In this document: one piece after another, positions 15,516 to 24,220 of the stretch
Position numbering within the stretch: the stretch's first letter is position 1
Layout of the letters: every line of letters begins with the position of its first letter
Notes under the pieces: model-generated
What the model was told of the DNA's origin: nothing
Seen by the model: the letters and a program-made list of their open reading frames with translations, nothing else
Database searches by the model: none
Origin: CAVPRW01 sp046727435 [NCBI: bacterium]
GTDB lineage: Bacteria; Tectomicrobia; Entotheonellia; J063
Direction: 5' to 3'
DNA length: 33,242 nucleotides
Assembly (NCBI GenBank): GCA_046727435.1
Contig: JBKPCR010000078.1
Span: forward strand, 1 to 33,242
Made by a program: the position numbers and the translations under genes

Positions 15516-16844
15516 TCACCCCCGTGCCTCCACCAGATCGGGCGGATGCGCGATGGCAGCGCGCCGCCGTCGCCATTGGTTGAAACTCTGTGGCAGGAAA
15601 CGAAAACAGACGAGATAGTAAATCCCGCGGAATAGCCGCAGGCGGAGGTCCACTTCGCGTGTACCGTATACGTCGCCCGCCAATAGCGAAATGACGGCGG
15701 ACTGAATACCCCACTGGTCGTTGGGGTTCATGAACAAATGACGCATTGCCGGTGACGTCATACGGTAGATCAGCCATTGGAACGTCCTAAGACCCCGACG
15801 CACACGTCGATCGACAGCAGCAAAGCGCACCCGCGCCGAGGCGGGATTGTCCAGACTGTAATGGACTGCTTCGGCAGCTACCGAGGCGCTATTCATCGCG
15901 AGATAGACGCCACTCGAAAAGACGGGATCGACGAATGCGAATGCGTCTCCGATCAGTATGTAACGCGGTCCGTACATGCGGTCTGAGGTGTACGAGTAGT
16001 TACCTGTAGCGGTCGCAGGGCCGGTCAGCTGCGCATCCTTGAGGCGATCCGCCAGCGGGAGACACTGGGCGATCGTTTCATGCAGAAATGCCGTTGGCGA
16101 CGAACGGCGGGATTTCAGGTAATGAGGCCAACAAACCGCGCCTACACTGGTGGTGCCATCGCGCAGCGGGATGAACCAGAACCAGCCATGGTCAAACCAG
16201 AAGATGCTGATGTTGCCTTCGGCTTCACCGGGCAGCCGTCGGACATTCGTGAAGTGGCCATACAGGGCGGCGCTCGCGTGCTTTGTATTGCGCCGCTTGA
16301 TTTTCATGCGGCTGGCGAGAAACGTGTCGCGGCCCGATGCATCGACTACGTATGCGGCACGCCACTTCTGTGCGGTGCCGTCGGCGGCGGTGACAACGAT
16401 GTCCGCTCCACCGCTGTCGAATTGAATGTCGGTCACACGGTGTGCTTCGTATACCTCCGCGCCACGAGCTGAGGCATTCTTCAACAAGATGTGATCGAAC
16501 TCCGAGCGTCGCACCTGGTATGCCGACGTCCAGGTCTTGTTCCAGGCATCGGCAAAATTGAATGTGATGGTTCGATCGTAATCGGTCGAAACGAATTCGG
16601 CGCCGCGTTTGACCATGCCGATCGCCTCGATTTGCTCGTGCACGCCAAGCCGCTCGAACAACGCCAGATTCAATGGCAGGAGCGATTCGCCGATGTGAAA
16701 TCGGGGATGCCTGTCTTTTTCAATCACCACGACCCGCCGACCGCGCTTGGCCAATAGGGCCGCTGCCGTAGATCCAGCCGGGCCGCCACCAATGATCAAC
16801 ACCTCGCAGCTATTTCCCAACGCGGGCGTGTGTGGCACAGGCAT
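15516..16844 (-). CDS. Predicted flavin-dependent halogenase (tryptophan halogenase-like, APE-associated)
   Basis: This 442-residue FAD-dependent protein has the dinucleotide motif GGGPAGS at 19-25 and FHIGESLLP at 49-57. It also carries the residues used to recognise flavin-dependent halogenases: lysine K79 in the MVKRGAEF block, the W-x-W-x-I-P motif as WFWFIP (221-226), and F-x-x-P-x-x-S-x-G as FVDPVFSSG (304-312). The conserved lysine and both motifs together argue for halogenation rather than simple hydroxylation. Xanthomonadin clusters include such a gene and give brominated pigments, so the predicted role is halogenation of the aryl ring. The ATG at 16844 follows AAGGGAG. The gene is 13 bases after the small secreted-protein gene and abuts the methyltransferase. 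Chloride versus bromide preference is not predictable. Confidence 0.85.
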   Translation of the reverse strand: MPVPHTPALGNSCEVLIIGGGPAGSTAAALLAKRGRRVVVIEKDRHPRFHIGESLLPLNLALFERLGVHEQIEAIGMVKRGAEFVSTDYDRTITFNFADAWNKTWTSAYQVRRSEFDHILLKNASARGAEVYEAHRVTDIQFDSGGADIVVTAADGTAQKWRAAYVVDASGRDTFLASRMKIKRRNTKHASAALYGHFTNVRRLPGEAEGNISIFWFDHGWFWFIPLRDGTTSVGAVCWPHYLKSRRSSPTAFLHETIAQCLPLADRLKDAQLTGPATATGNYSYTSDRMYGPRYILIGDAFAFVDPVFSSGVYLAMNSASVAAEAVHYSLDNPASARVRFAAVDRRVRRGLRTFQWLIYRMTSPAMRHLFMNPNDQWGIQSAVISLLAGDVYGTREVDLRLRLFRGIYYLVCFRFLPQSFNQWRRRRAAIAHPPDLVEARG

Positions 16845-16857
16845 GTCTCCCTTGCAC

Positions 16858-17265
16858 CTACTTGAGCACAGCCAATCTGTTGGCGATATCCCGTTCGAGG
16901 AGTTTGATCCATTTATTGTAATTCCGATGAATGTATTTTATGCCGTGTTTCTCATCATAGAGAAGGTTCGTGCTAGAAACATATTGAATATTGACGTATT
17001 CTGTCTCGAAAGGTATGCGAATTTCGGCGGTGTGAGACCGCACAAAAAGTTTGGCCTCGATCACACCGTTCTCTTCCCTCTGGAACGTCCATTCCCGTGC
17101 AACCAGTGCACTCTTAATCGCATTGGCAATATCCGCCATTTTTACCGTGGCTGGCACGCGGATTGTTGTATCGTAGATGGGTTCTGCTCTTGCGCCAAAA
17201 CTCAGGCTAGGGACACAGAGCAGTAGACTGATGACACAGCCAAGCAGCAATACATTCCTGTTCAA
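16858..17265 (-). CDS. Small exported protein of unknown function in the APE operon
   Basis: This 135-residue protein starts at TTG 17265, supported by AGGAG eight bases upstream. Residues 1 to about 24 form a signal peptide (LLLGCVISLLLCVPSLSFG) without a lipobox at the predicted cleavage site, so the mature protein should be periplasmic. The mature part ends with YIHRNYNKWIKLLERDIANRL and has a conserved-looking core IQYVSSTNLLYDE. I have seen similar small proteins in many Proteobacteria, but no function is known to me. It lies between the ketoreductase (96 bases upstream) and the halogenase (13 bases downstream), so it is probably expressed with the pigment genes and could assist transport or localisation. 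Confidence 0.7.
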   Translation of the reverse strand: MNRNVLLLGCVISLLLCVPSLSFGARAEPIYDTTIRVPATVKMADIANAIKSALVAREWTFQREENGVIEAKLFVRSHTAEIRIPFETEYVNIQYVSSTNLLYDEKHGIKYIHRNYNKWIKLLERDIANRLAVLK

Positions 17266-17361
17266 GAGCCATCTCCTTCTGATAACATAGGGCTGAGGGG
17301 TGTTGCCAAACTCGATCTCGCGCGGTCTACGAGGCCATATCCATCACTACCACACGGCGTG

Positions 17362-18087
17362 TCATACCAGCCCACCGTTGACGGAAATAACCTGGCCGGT
17401 GATATAAGCCGCCGCTTCTGAAAAGAGAAATGCGACCAGCGCAGCCACTTCTTCCGGTTTCCCAAAGCGCTGCATGGGGATCATGCGTCGTAGTTCGTCC
17501 TTGGGCAGAGCCGCAATCATGTCCGTGTCAATGAGTCCTGGAGCGACACTGTTGACCGTGATCTGCCGTTTGGCCAGTTCTTGGGCGAGGGCTTTCGTCG
17601 CACCGACAATCCCAGCTTTCGAGGCGGCATAGTTCGTTTGACCGCGATTGCCCACAAGCCCAGCTGCGGACGAAAGCGTGACGATTCGGCCCCCCTGATG
17701 TGCCCGGATCATGGGCAACACTATGGGCTGGAGCATATTATAGAAGGCGTCAAGGTTGGTGTGTATGACACGATCCCAATCGGCGCCGGAAAGCAAGGGA
17801 AAGGGTGCATCAGCGGCAATCCCAGCGTTAGAGACGACACCCCAGTAAAGTCCGCGCGTTTCTATATCGTGGGTAATGGCTGCCTTCGCAGCTTCTCGAT
17901 CGGCAACATCAAAGGGCAGAAGGTAGGCAGAGCCTCCTGCAGCTTCGATGGTTCCCAGGGTGTCTGTCGCCGCGTCATGATTGCGAAGATAATTAATAGC
18001 GACCTCATAGCCTTGGGCAGACAGCACCATGGCGATGGCGCGACCAATACCGCGACTACCTCCCGAGACCAGTACCCTCTTGCTCAT
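17362..18087 (-). CDS. 3-oxoacyl-ACP reductase (FabG-like, ApeQ-type)
   Basis: This 241-residue short-chain dehydrogenase reduces the beta-keto group after each extension of the polyene chain. The NADP-binding motif is GGSRGIG (9-15), NAG lies at 88-90, and the catalytic triad is S140, Y153 and K157 within SSAAGLVGNRGQTNYAASK. The C-terminus AAAYITGQVISVNGGLV is typical of FabG. ATG 18087 overlaps the dehydratase stop by four bases (ATGA), so translation is coupled. In APE clusters this ketoreductase position next to the ApeP-type dehydratase is constant. A primary fatty acid FabG would normally sit in a fabD-fabG-acpP operon, which is not the case here. Confidence 0.93.
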   Translation of the reverse strand: MSKRVLVSGGSRGIGRAIAMVLSAQGYEVAINYLRNHDAATDTLGTIEAAGGSAYLLPFDVADREAAKAAITHDIETRGLYWGVVSNAGIAADAPFPLLSGADWDRVIHTNLDAFYNMLQPIVLPMIRAHQGGRIVTLSSAAGLVGNRGQTNYAASKAGIVGATKALAQELAKRQITVNSVAPGLIDTDMIAALPKDELRRMIPMQRFGKPEEVAALVAFLFSEAAAYITGQVISVNGGLV

Positions 18088-18548
18088 CTGCCGATCTCGT
18101 GCAGATATGATTGTAAGTTTTGGGGTTTGAAGATAGTGAGTTCAGCCTGCTGGAGGATCTTCCCTGTAAGGGGATCCTGGATCGTGCAATGAAACTGCAT
18201 GAGCTCATTCTCACCCCAGACATGGGTCACCTGAATCTGCAACGTTTGTCCACAGTCAAAGAACTGGCAAGAGGTCTTCAACTGAGGAGTGCCTAGTAGA
18301 AACCCTATCGCCATGTGTTCTCCAGCAAGGTATGATTTGTACCCGCCGTAAGCCGCCACGGCCTGGGCCATATACTCAAGACCGACGAAAGCTGGCACTC
18401 CCCCTGGTCCGATAAAAAGTGTCTGGGGCCCGATCGTGACTTCGCACATACTTCCCGTATCCGTGGCGTCGATCATCCGATCAATCAAGATCATCGGCGC
18501 CGTATGGGGCAAGAGCTGCTCGATGGGAGGATATTGCACCGCTGCCAT
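18084..18548 (-). CDS. Hotdog-fold 3-hydroxyacyl-ACP dehydratase (ApeP-type)
   Basis: This 154-residue hotdog-fold protein is of the FabA/FabZ-related ApeP group. It opens with PPIEQLLPHTAPMILIDRMI and continues with FVGLEYMAQAVAAYGGY, the helix in which these enzymes carry a conserved Glu (here E in LEYMAQ). In characterised APE systems ApeP pairs with ApeI to form the dehydratase; here the ApeI-like partner is the C-terminal domain of the ligase gene. The ATG at 18548 has AGGAGG six bases upstream, much better than the upstream in-frame start at 18605. The gene overlaps the upstream chain-length-factor-like gene by 58 bases and the downstream ketoreductase by four. Confidence 0.87.
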   Translation of the reverse strand: MAAVQYPPIEQLLPHTAPMILIDRMIDATDTGSMCEVTIGPQTLFIGPGGVPAFVGLEYMAQAVAAYGGYKSYLAGEHMAIGFLLGTPQLKTSCQFFDCGQTLQIQVTHVWGENELMQFHCTIQDPLTGKILQQAELTIFKPQNLQSYLHEIGR

Positions 18549-19303
18549 TGCCAACCTCCTGCGGAAGTGATGAACTGAGCTCGCTCCTGATCGCATACCA
18601 GCCAATGCAGAAAGTCATATACGGGCTCGCTGTAATACACCGGTGCTTTGGTGGTACCTGGAGCAGACCGGCCGAATTGCAGTGAGATACTCCCTTCGTT
18701 TCCACCCGCACGCAGGAGCAACGCGACGGCATATGAGAGTGGTGGTGAGTGTTGGGCGATGGCAAAAGGTTCGGGGAGGATTTCGTCCGCAACGACAAGT
18801 AAAACTGGCTGTTTGGGGTATTGGCTCAGTAAGCACGACGCTTCGAGATAGCCATAGGCGAAACTCTGCTCTCCACCACTGATCGTCCTAGAAATCAATG
18901 GGTTCTGAGCGGTGATACTCCAATACCCTGTAGGCGTGTGATGCACCGCATTGCCGAAGAAGGTAGGCGAAAGAGGAGATGCCGCAGCAAGATCATCAAA
19001 CAGCGTGCGCAGCGTTTGCATCTCCCCGTGGCGAGAGCAGTAGATGGTATGAACTTGGTGTGGGGGCGTCTGCGTTTCCTCACACACGCGGAAAGCAACC
19101 TCCAAGACCATTCTCGCCAAAAAGCTGCATCGTCTTCTCAACAACGGGGGAATATGCGCACAAGCGGGAGTATCATGGTGGGGCAAATGGAGTGTGACAT
19201 GTCTCAGCCATTGCTCCCAGCTTACCCGATCAGGCAGGCTAGGAGCCCAGGCTGTCCAACACTGTAGAGAGGCCGTCGTCATGATGTGCGACGATGAAGA
19301 CAT
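18491..19303 (-). CDS. Beta-ketoacyl synthase-like chain length factor (ApeC-type)
   Basis: This 270-residue protein resembles the Ketoacyl-synt_2 domain found in APE clusters: only the N-terminal half of a thiolase fold is present. Family features include GNAVHHTPTGYWSITAQNP, then SRTISGGEQSFAYGYLEA, where an active ketosynthase would carry a cysteine after the T-x-x-x-A pattern. No such nucleophilic cysteine is seen, so it should be a non-catalytic partner that shapes the chain, like ApeC in the ApeO-ApeC pair of Xenorhabdus. The start could be 19303 or ATG 19282. Its C-terminal tail lies over the start of the dehydratase gene. It follows the complete ketosynthase by 18 bases. Confidence 0.85.
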   Translation of the reverse strand: MSSSSHIMTTASLQCWTAWAPSLPDRVSWEQWLRHVTLHLPHHDTPACAHIPPLLRRRCSFLARMVLEVAFRVCEETQTPPHQVHTIYCSRHGEMQTLRTLFDDLAAASPLSPTFFGNAVHHTPTGYWSITAQNPLISRTISGGEQSFAYGYLEASCLLSQYPKQPVLLVVADEILPEPFAIAQHSPPLSYAVALLLRAGGNEGSISLQFGRSAPGTTKAPVYYSEPVYDFLHWLVCDQERAQFITSAGGWQWQRCNILPSSSSCPIRRR

Positions 19304-19321
19304 CCTGTAGCACGTTCCTGG

Positions 19322-20515
19322 TTAGACGAACCGCCCAATAATGACTGCGCAATTATTACCACCAAACGCAAAGGAATTGCTCATAAAATATACTGGCCCG
19401 CGCTGCTCAAGCGTGTCACCGCGGCACACCAGATGAAGCTCGGGGAGGGTCTCGTCTGGCTCTCCATCCCACGCATGTGGGAGGAGTGGGTATAGACCGT
19501 TTCGTCCTTGTTGTAACGCCAACCAACAAAATCCTATTTCCATGGCACCAGCGGCGCCGAGACAGTGGCCGATGGTCGGCTTGGTGGAGCTGCAGGGCAA
19601 ATGACCAAGGAGCCGTCGGATCGCTTTGGCCTCCATGGCATCATTCAATAGTGTCCCTGTGCCATGCAAGTTGAGGTAATGGATATCTGCTGGCTGCAAA
19701 TGTGCCTCCTGCAGCGCATGGCGCATAGCCGCTTCGGCTCCAATGCCCTCAGGCTGAGGCGCCGACATATGATACGCGTCACAGCTCTCGCCAACGCCAC
19801 AGAGTTGCATGGGGCCTTGATCTCGCGTCAAAATGAACAGAGCTGCACCCTCGCCGATGTTGAGCCCATCGCGATTTTTGCTCATCGGCTTACTGATCGT
19901 TCGGGACAGCGAACTCAAGGCTTCGAATCCGTTCAACGTGAGCTCGCACAGCGCATCCACCCCGCCGGTAACGACCGCATCGCAAAACCCTGAAGCCAGG
20001 AGGCTTTGGGCGGAAGCGAATGCCTTGGCGCTCGCGGAACAGGCTGTGGATACCGTGTACGCTGGCCCGTGAAGCCCTCCGAGATGCGCGATGAATTGGG
20101 CTATACTCCCCATCTCGTGTTGCGTATCATAGCGGTAATACCCGGGCAATGCCCCGGTGGCTTGCCAGTGGAAAAAAGCCTCCTCGCTCACATCAAGGCC
20201 AGAAGTACTCGAACCGATGACCACCCCAATCCGGTCTGGGCTGAATGTGTCTCGCAACACGGTCACCTCATCTGCAATTTGTCGAAAGGCGACATGCGCC
20301 AACCGATGGTTTCGACATTGAAAGGCTTCGAAACCCGCGGGTAAGTCTGGGAGAGGGTCAGGCACCCTCCCCACGGAAACCATGGCCCCGGTCGTGCGCA
20401 AGATATGCGGACTGAGTCGGGTCGTATCAGCATTGAATACGCCGGCCGAGATGTCGCTCAAATTCGTCCCCAACGCATTGACCATCCCCAGTGCCGTGAG
20501 GGAAAATGGTTGCAT
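19322..20515 (-). CDS. Beta-ketoacyl-ACP synthase (ApeO-type ketosynthase)
   Basis: This 397-residue ketosynthase is complete. The active-site cysteine is C159 in TVSTACSASAKAFASA, the two histidines are H284 (NLHGTGTLLND) and H317 (IGHCLGAAGA), with the assisting lysine K312. It catalyses decarboxylative condensation of malonyl-ACP with the growing aryl polyenoyl chain. The start is ATG 20515, overlapping the stop of the DUF3261 gene in TGATG; a GTG one codon earlier (20518) is equally possible. It is the only complete ketosynthase in the window. Typical APE clusters also include a second one (ApeR-type), which is not present here. Confidence 0.93.
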   Translation of the reverse strand: MQPFSLTALGMVNALGTNLSDISAGVFNADTTRLSPHILRTTGAMVSVGRVPDPLPDLPAGFEAFQCRNHRLAHVAFRQIADEVTVLRDTFSPDRIGVVIGSSTSGLDVSEEAFFHWQATGALPGYYRYDTQHEMGSIAQFIAHLGGLHGPAYTVSTACSASAKAFASAQSLLASGFCDAVVTGGVDALCELTLNGFEALSSLSRTISKPMSKNRDGLNIGEGAALFILTRDQGPMQLCGVGESCDAYHMSAPQPEGIGAEAAMRHALQEAHLQPADIHYLNLHGTGTLLNDAMEAKAIRRLLGHLPCSSTKPTIGHCLGAAGAMEIGFCWLALQQGRNGLYPLLPHAWDGEPDETLPELHLVCRGDTLEQRGPVYFMSNSFAFGGNNCAVIIGRFV

Positions 20516-21069
20516 CACCCGCTCCAGACAGACAGGGTACGGATTCGAAACTGGTACCCGTATAGCAAGTCTACGAGTTCGACGTCCCCATTGAGGGGAG
20601 ATGTCCCCTGATACTGAATACGGGTCACCACTTGCCCTTCAAAGAACACGAGTCGTACCCTTGCTACCGCGTCGTCGACAATGCTCCAACCACGTTGATT
20701 AGGTAAAGCAGGCCACAATATTTTTTGAATGTCTGAAATGATCATCTCAGGAGGGAATGGCATCCTGCGATCGGTAAAGTTCTCAAATTTCACGGATTTC
20801 CCATCGTACCGCAAAGCAAACGCCCTCGTCTGGAAGGCCGTAAAGCCCATCACCAGTATCTGATGAGCATCGATTTCTAGCTGAGAGTGCAATTGGAAGC
20901 GTTCCTCCTTGGCCCATCCATCTAAGAACTGTTCTATGACCAATGTGCCTCCATAGCTGCTTGGGAGGAGCAATGGGTAATAGCGCAAAGATTCCTGTTG
21001 GGCTCCAGTACGATGAGGACCAGCACATCCCATAAGCAGCATTGCGACCACCAAGAGCCACATCATCAT
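20515..21069 (-). CDS. DUF3261 outer-membrane-type lipoprotein
   Basis: This 184-residue protein has a lipoprotein signal: WLLVVAMLLMGC with lipobox L-M-G-C, so C15 would be acylated. Residue +2 is alanine, not aspartate, which fits outer-membrane sorting. DUF3261 proteins are a constant part of APE clusters, next to the MMPL exporter, and are thought to act with it and the LolA-like protein in moving the lipidated pigment to the outer membrane. Three ATG codons run in tandem (21069, 21066, 21063); the first overlaps the exporter stop in ATGA. The N-terminal extension to 21114 is discarded because it would overlap the exporter and precede the signal peptide. Confidence 0.85.
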   Translation of the reverse strand: MMMWLLVVAMLLMGCAGPHRTGAQQESLRYYPLLLPSSYGGTLVIEQFLDGWAKEERFQLHSQLEIDAHQILVMGFTAFQTRAFALRYDGKSVKFENFTDRRMPFPPEMIISDIQKILWPALPNQRGWSIVDDAVARVRLVFFEGQVVTRIQYQGTSPLNGDVELVDLLYGYQFRIRTLSVWSG

Positions 21070-23492
21070 CTCGCGCGTCCGCACATGGCCAGGGGTGAAA
21101 GTAGCCACACCCAAAAGATACCCACGAATGTGGTGAATCCAATGGCCTTGAGGGATGCCTGACTGCTAAAACTCAATAGGCCGAAGGACAGTATCGTTGT
21201 CACGGTGGCCAAGGTCAATGCCAAAAATGTCGTAGGCTCCGAGGATGGATCGCTTTCCGCCAAAAAAATCGCATAGTCGACCCCCATACCAAGGACGAGG
21301 AGCAAGGACAGACAATGTAGCAGATGAAATGTGTACCCCAGCAGCCCTAGAAAACCGACCGTAATGCAGGCTGACAAAAACGGTGGCAGCATAACGACGA
21401 AACCCTGCAGCCGATATCTCCAGATAAGCAGGACAAGAATAACTATGTAAGCCCCTATGACAAAAACCATAATATCTTTCCTATACGTCTCTAAGATCCG
21501 CGCAAAGTCGCTAACGTTATCAACATAGCGTATTCCTTCAAAAGATCTGATCACTTCTTTAATCTTCTTCTCATCTGTGACATTGCGAACCTTTACCACT
21601 ATGCCTGTCCCCTCAGGTATATTACCGATCCAAAGACTTCTTAGCCCAACGGATACATCGTTCTTCAACCACAATTCCGGTGTCATGAATGTTCCAGGCT
21701 CTCCTGCCACCTCTTGAAAAAACTTCTGAATGGTTCTCTCAGACAAGCCGAGTGACTCGAGCTTACTCGAGATTTCATTTTCATGTGCTAGTAGCTTCTT
21801 CAGCGCCCATAAATTTTCTCGCTGGCGTCTCTCGCTTGGAAGAAATGAGGTGACTACTGGTCCTAATTCTGCTCCTAGTTGTCCCGTTTCATCGTATATA
21901 TGGTCTTGAAAGTTTTCGAGTCGTTGTAAAGTTTCTTCCGGGTTTTTTCCAACTATGAGAAGATATTGTTGCGCTTCTGATATACCCATTATATCATGTA
22001 CGATACGGTCTTGTTCAGATAAATCCGGTGGAAACGTCTTCAGAACTAATGGACTATCACTTATTCGAAGACCAAAAAGACCTTTTATACTAAATGATAC
22101 GACAATGATTAACAAAACAAATATAAGTTTCTTATGACGCTTCCAAAAGGTCAAGAAACACTTTAACCAGTGATAAACTACCGGCGTATGAAAAGCAAGA
22201 GGGTGAGTCCCTCGCAAGAAGAAAGGGAACCAAAAAACAACAGAGAAAAAAGACACAATAATACCACAAGAGGCAAAAAATGAAATTTGTTGAAGGCCTA
22301 CCAACGGTGTGAAACCCAGAGCAATATAGCTTAAAATAGTAGTAAGTGCCCCTAGACCCACTGCAGGAGAAATATTCTGCATGGTCACGATCGGTTCCCA
22401 CTGTTGGGCAACACGATGGTGAGCAAAGTAATGCATGCTATAATCAATGCACACGCCAATAAGGCTAGATCCGAATACAAGAGTGAACGCATGGAGATCT
22501 TCAAAAACAAGCAGAGACAATCCCAATGCATTCCAGAGACCTACCAAAAGTGGGATAAATGCCACGACAAGGTGTTTCACGGAACGAAAGATAAAGATGA
22601 TTAAGAAAATGATTCCGAGTGTTGAACCAAAACTGATTAGAAACATATCTTTTTGCATCTCATTCCGCATTGAGGATGCAAAGCGCGCAACTGCTGTATA
22701 GGTCAGCTCAAGTCCGGGAGTGGTTTGCACGAGTTGATTTGACCATTTCTGCCAACTCTCCTCCAGTTGAACCTGAGTGTTTTCCTCAAAGGGACTGGAA
22801 GCGAGCTGCGCAGTAATAAAATAGTAATGACGATTATGATAGCTAGTGCCAATCAGTCCATCTTCGATCTTAAGACTTCTCTCAGTACCTCCTTCGCGGC
22901 TGTCATCGTTGAGGGGAATATGTTTATCTGGATTCCTCCCATTGATTGTCTCTGTATGGTTTAGTTGCATGATATTTTTACTAAAATCTTTCAGTAACTC
23001 TGGAAAGAATAGAAAAGGATCCTCTTCCAAGAGCCTCATCGACAAAGATGAAAATGGCTGGTACAGCTCTTTAGCCAGACGGTCAATGAAGTATTGATAA
23101 CCATCGTCGTTATTCAAGTATGGACGAATAGTAGGGCTAATGAATTGATAGCGGAAGGGGAAGTAGAACTCAAAGAATGCCTTTTGCTGTTTGCTATAAT
23201 CCCATTGAACAGCGGCAAATAAATGACTCGCGTCCATGTGTTGCCCGAGTTGGCGGGTGGCGTTACGGGCAATCTGAGACTGAGGGTGACTTACCAGGAA
23301 TAAGGCGGTCCGCCCGAGCTCTCCCGACACCATGCGCCTGATGATCTGTACCAGAGGCTCGTCGTCGCCCTGCGGCAGTAAGGCGAGGATATCCGTTTGA
23401 ATGCGCCAGTGTTTTTTAATTTGATAGGTGGAAAGACTACACAACACAATGAGGATAACGAGCCAAGCGATCGCGCTTTGCTTGCTAAGCAT
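21066..23492 (-). CDS. MMPL/RND-family exporter of the APE cluster
   Basis: This 808-residue membrane transporter has the two-fold RND architecture: one helix near residues 7-24, a large periplasmic loop to about 280, a bundle of helices to about 430, then the same pattern again, ending with helices after about 665. Recognisable segments include FGSSLIGVCIDYSMHYFAHHR in the first bundle and LVLGMGVDYAIFLAES in the second, both with the glycine and aspartate pattern typical of MMPL proteins. Such exporters in APE clusters are believed to move the lipid-linked pigment from the inner membrane. The gene is clearly AT-richer than its biosynthetic neighbours, especially in its middle. It starts at ATG 23492, 19 bases after the LolA-like gene. 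Confidence 0.92.
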   Translation of the reverse strand: MLSKQSAIAWLVILIVLCSLSTYQIKKHWRIQTDILALLPQGDDEPLVQIIRRMVSGELGRTALFLVSHPQSQIARNATRQLGQHMDASHLFAAVQWDYSKQQKAFFEFYFPFRYQFISPTIRPYLNNDDGYQYFIDRLAKELYQPFSSLSMRLLEEDPFLFFPELLKDFSKNIMQLNHTETINGRNPDKHIPLNDDSREGGTERSLKIEDGLIGTSYHNRHYYFITAQLASSPFEENTQVQLEESWQKWSNQLVQTTPGLELTYTAVARFASSMRNEMQKDMFLISFGSTLGIIFLIIFIFRSVKHLVVAFIPLLVGLWNALGLSLLVFEDLHAFTLVFGSSLIGVCIDYSMHYFAHHRVAQQWEPIVTMQNISPAVGLGALTTILSYIALGFTPLVGLQQISFFASCGIIVSFFSVVFWFPFFLRGTHPLAFHTPVVYHWLKCFLTFWKRHKKLIFVLLIIVVSFSIKGLFGLRISDSPLVLKTFPPDLSEQDRIVHDIMGISEAQQYLLIVGKNPEETLQRLENFQDHIYDETGQLGAELGPVVTSFLPSERRQRENLWALKKLLAHENEISSKLESLGLSERTIQKFFQEVAGEPGTFMTPELWLKNDVSVGLRSLWIGNIPEGTGIVVKVRNVTDEKKIKEVIRSFEGIRYVDNVSDFARILETYRKDIMVFVIGAYIVILVLLIWRYRLQGFVVMLPPFLSACITVGFLGLLGYTFHLLHCLSLLLVLGMGVDYAIFLAESDPSSEPTTFLALTLATVTTILSFGLLSFSSQASLKAIGFTTFVGIFWVWLLSPLAMCGRAR

Positions 23493-23511
23493 AACTATTT
23501 AGGGCCTCGTA

Positions 23512-24168
23512 TCAATGCCCCCACTCGAAATGCGATTGATAGTCGCCCCATTGTTCAGGGGTAAGGATTTGCGAATTTGTGAAGCGATCATGAGTTATAT
23601 CGCCATTAGTCTCATGAACCCACAGACTAAGCACTTGCTGTTTTTCGCCCTCAAGGATGATACAAGAGATTATCTGCAACATTATCGTGTGTTTGGGCAG
23701 AAGACCTAATCTCCATTGAGGATCTGCTGAGAAGAAATACACCTGAAAAAGGCTATGGATGGATTCCCACGCTCCGGAGAACACTGTCAGCAATCCTTCC
23801 ACTAAGGCCTTGGCGTAAGGTAATTTATCCAACGCCATGGTCTCAACTCTGCCCTGGTAATCGCGCTGGTGTACGGCTGTGGTGGTGATCAGCAATTCTT
23901 GCTGAAAAGGGGTGACAAGCTGACGATAAAGCCCCTTCTGCGGCAAAAAGATGAGTTGACCGGTGGATCGCAAGGGACGCTGTAAGATGCGAACTTTTTT
24001 TTCTTCTTGAAATTTCGCAAAGAACCCATTGCCTCTGTGATACAGCAAGATCTGGGTTAATTGCGCAGGAATCTCCGTCGGTCTAATCGCTTCCTGTGCG
24101 AAGTTCTCCCATGGTGGGCAAGAAAGCTCCCCAGCGCCGAGAGCTACGGATGAAAAGGCACATAGCAA
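23512..24168 (-). CDS. LolA-like outer membrane carrier protein of the APE cluster
   Basis: This protein resembles the LolA-type carrier encoded beside APE exporters: FAKFQEEKKVRILQRPLRSTG followed by QLIFLPQKGLYRQLVTPF is the start of the beta-sheet that holds a lipid. It should carry the lipidated pigment through the periplasm. A signal peptide is expected and the frame upstream of 24168 continues with RFALGVFLLCAFSSVALGA, a good hydrophobic core, but no ATG, GTG or TTG is found between that and the preceding stop at 24221. The frame opens only at TTG 24168, too late for a normal signal peptide. A non-standard start (ATT or ATA) or a slip at the seven-T run (24167-24173) are possible. Confidence 0.8.
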   Translation of the reverse strand: MLCAFSSVALGAGELSCPPWENFAQEAIRPTEIPAQLTQILLYHRGNGFFAKFQEEKKVRILQRPLRSTGQLIFLPQKGLYRQLVTPFQQELLITTTAVHQRDYQGRVETMALDKLPYAKALVEGLLTVFSGAWESIHSLFQVYFFSADPQWRLGLLPKHTIMLQIISCIILEGEKQQVLSLWVHETNGDITHDRFTNSQILTPEQWGDYQSHFEWGH

Positions 24169-24220
24169 AAAAACCCCGAGTGCGAAGCGCCAGGTGATAT
24201 ATATCTGCCCAAGACAATAA

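Noticed and set aside
15511-15777. Longer start for the last methyltransferase (to 15777)
   Set aside because: The added 89 codons lie entirely over the halogenase coding sequence and do not resemble a methyltransferase.
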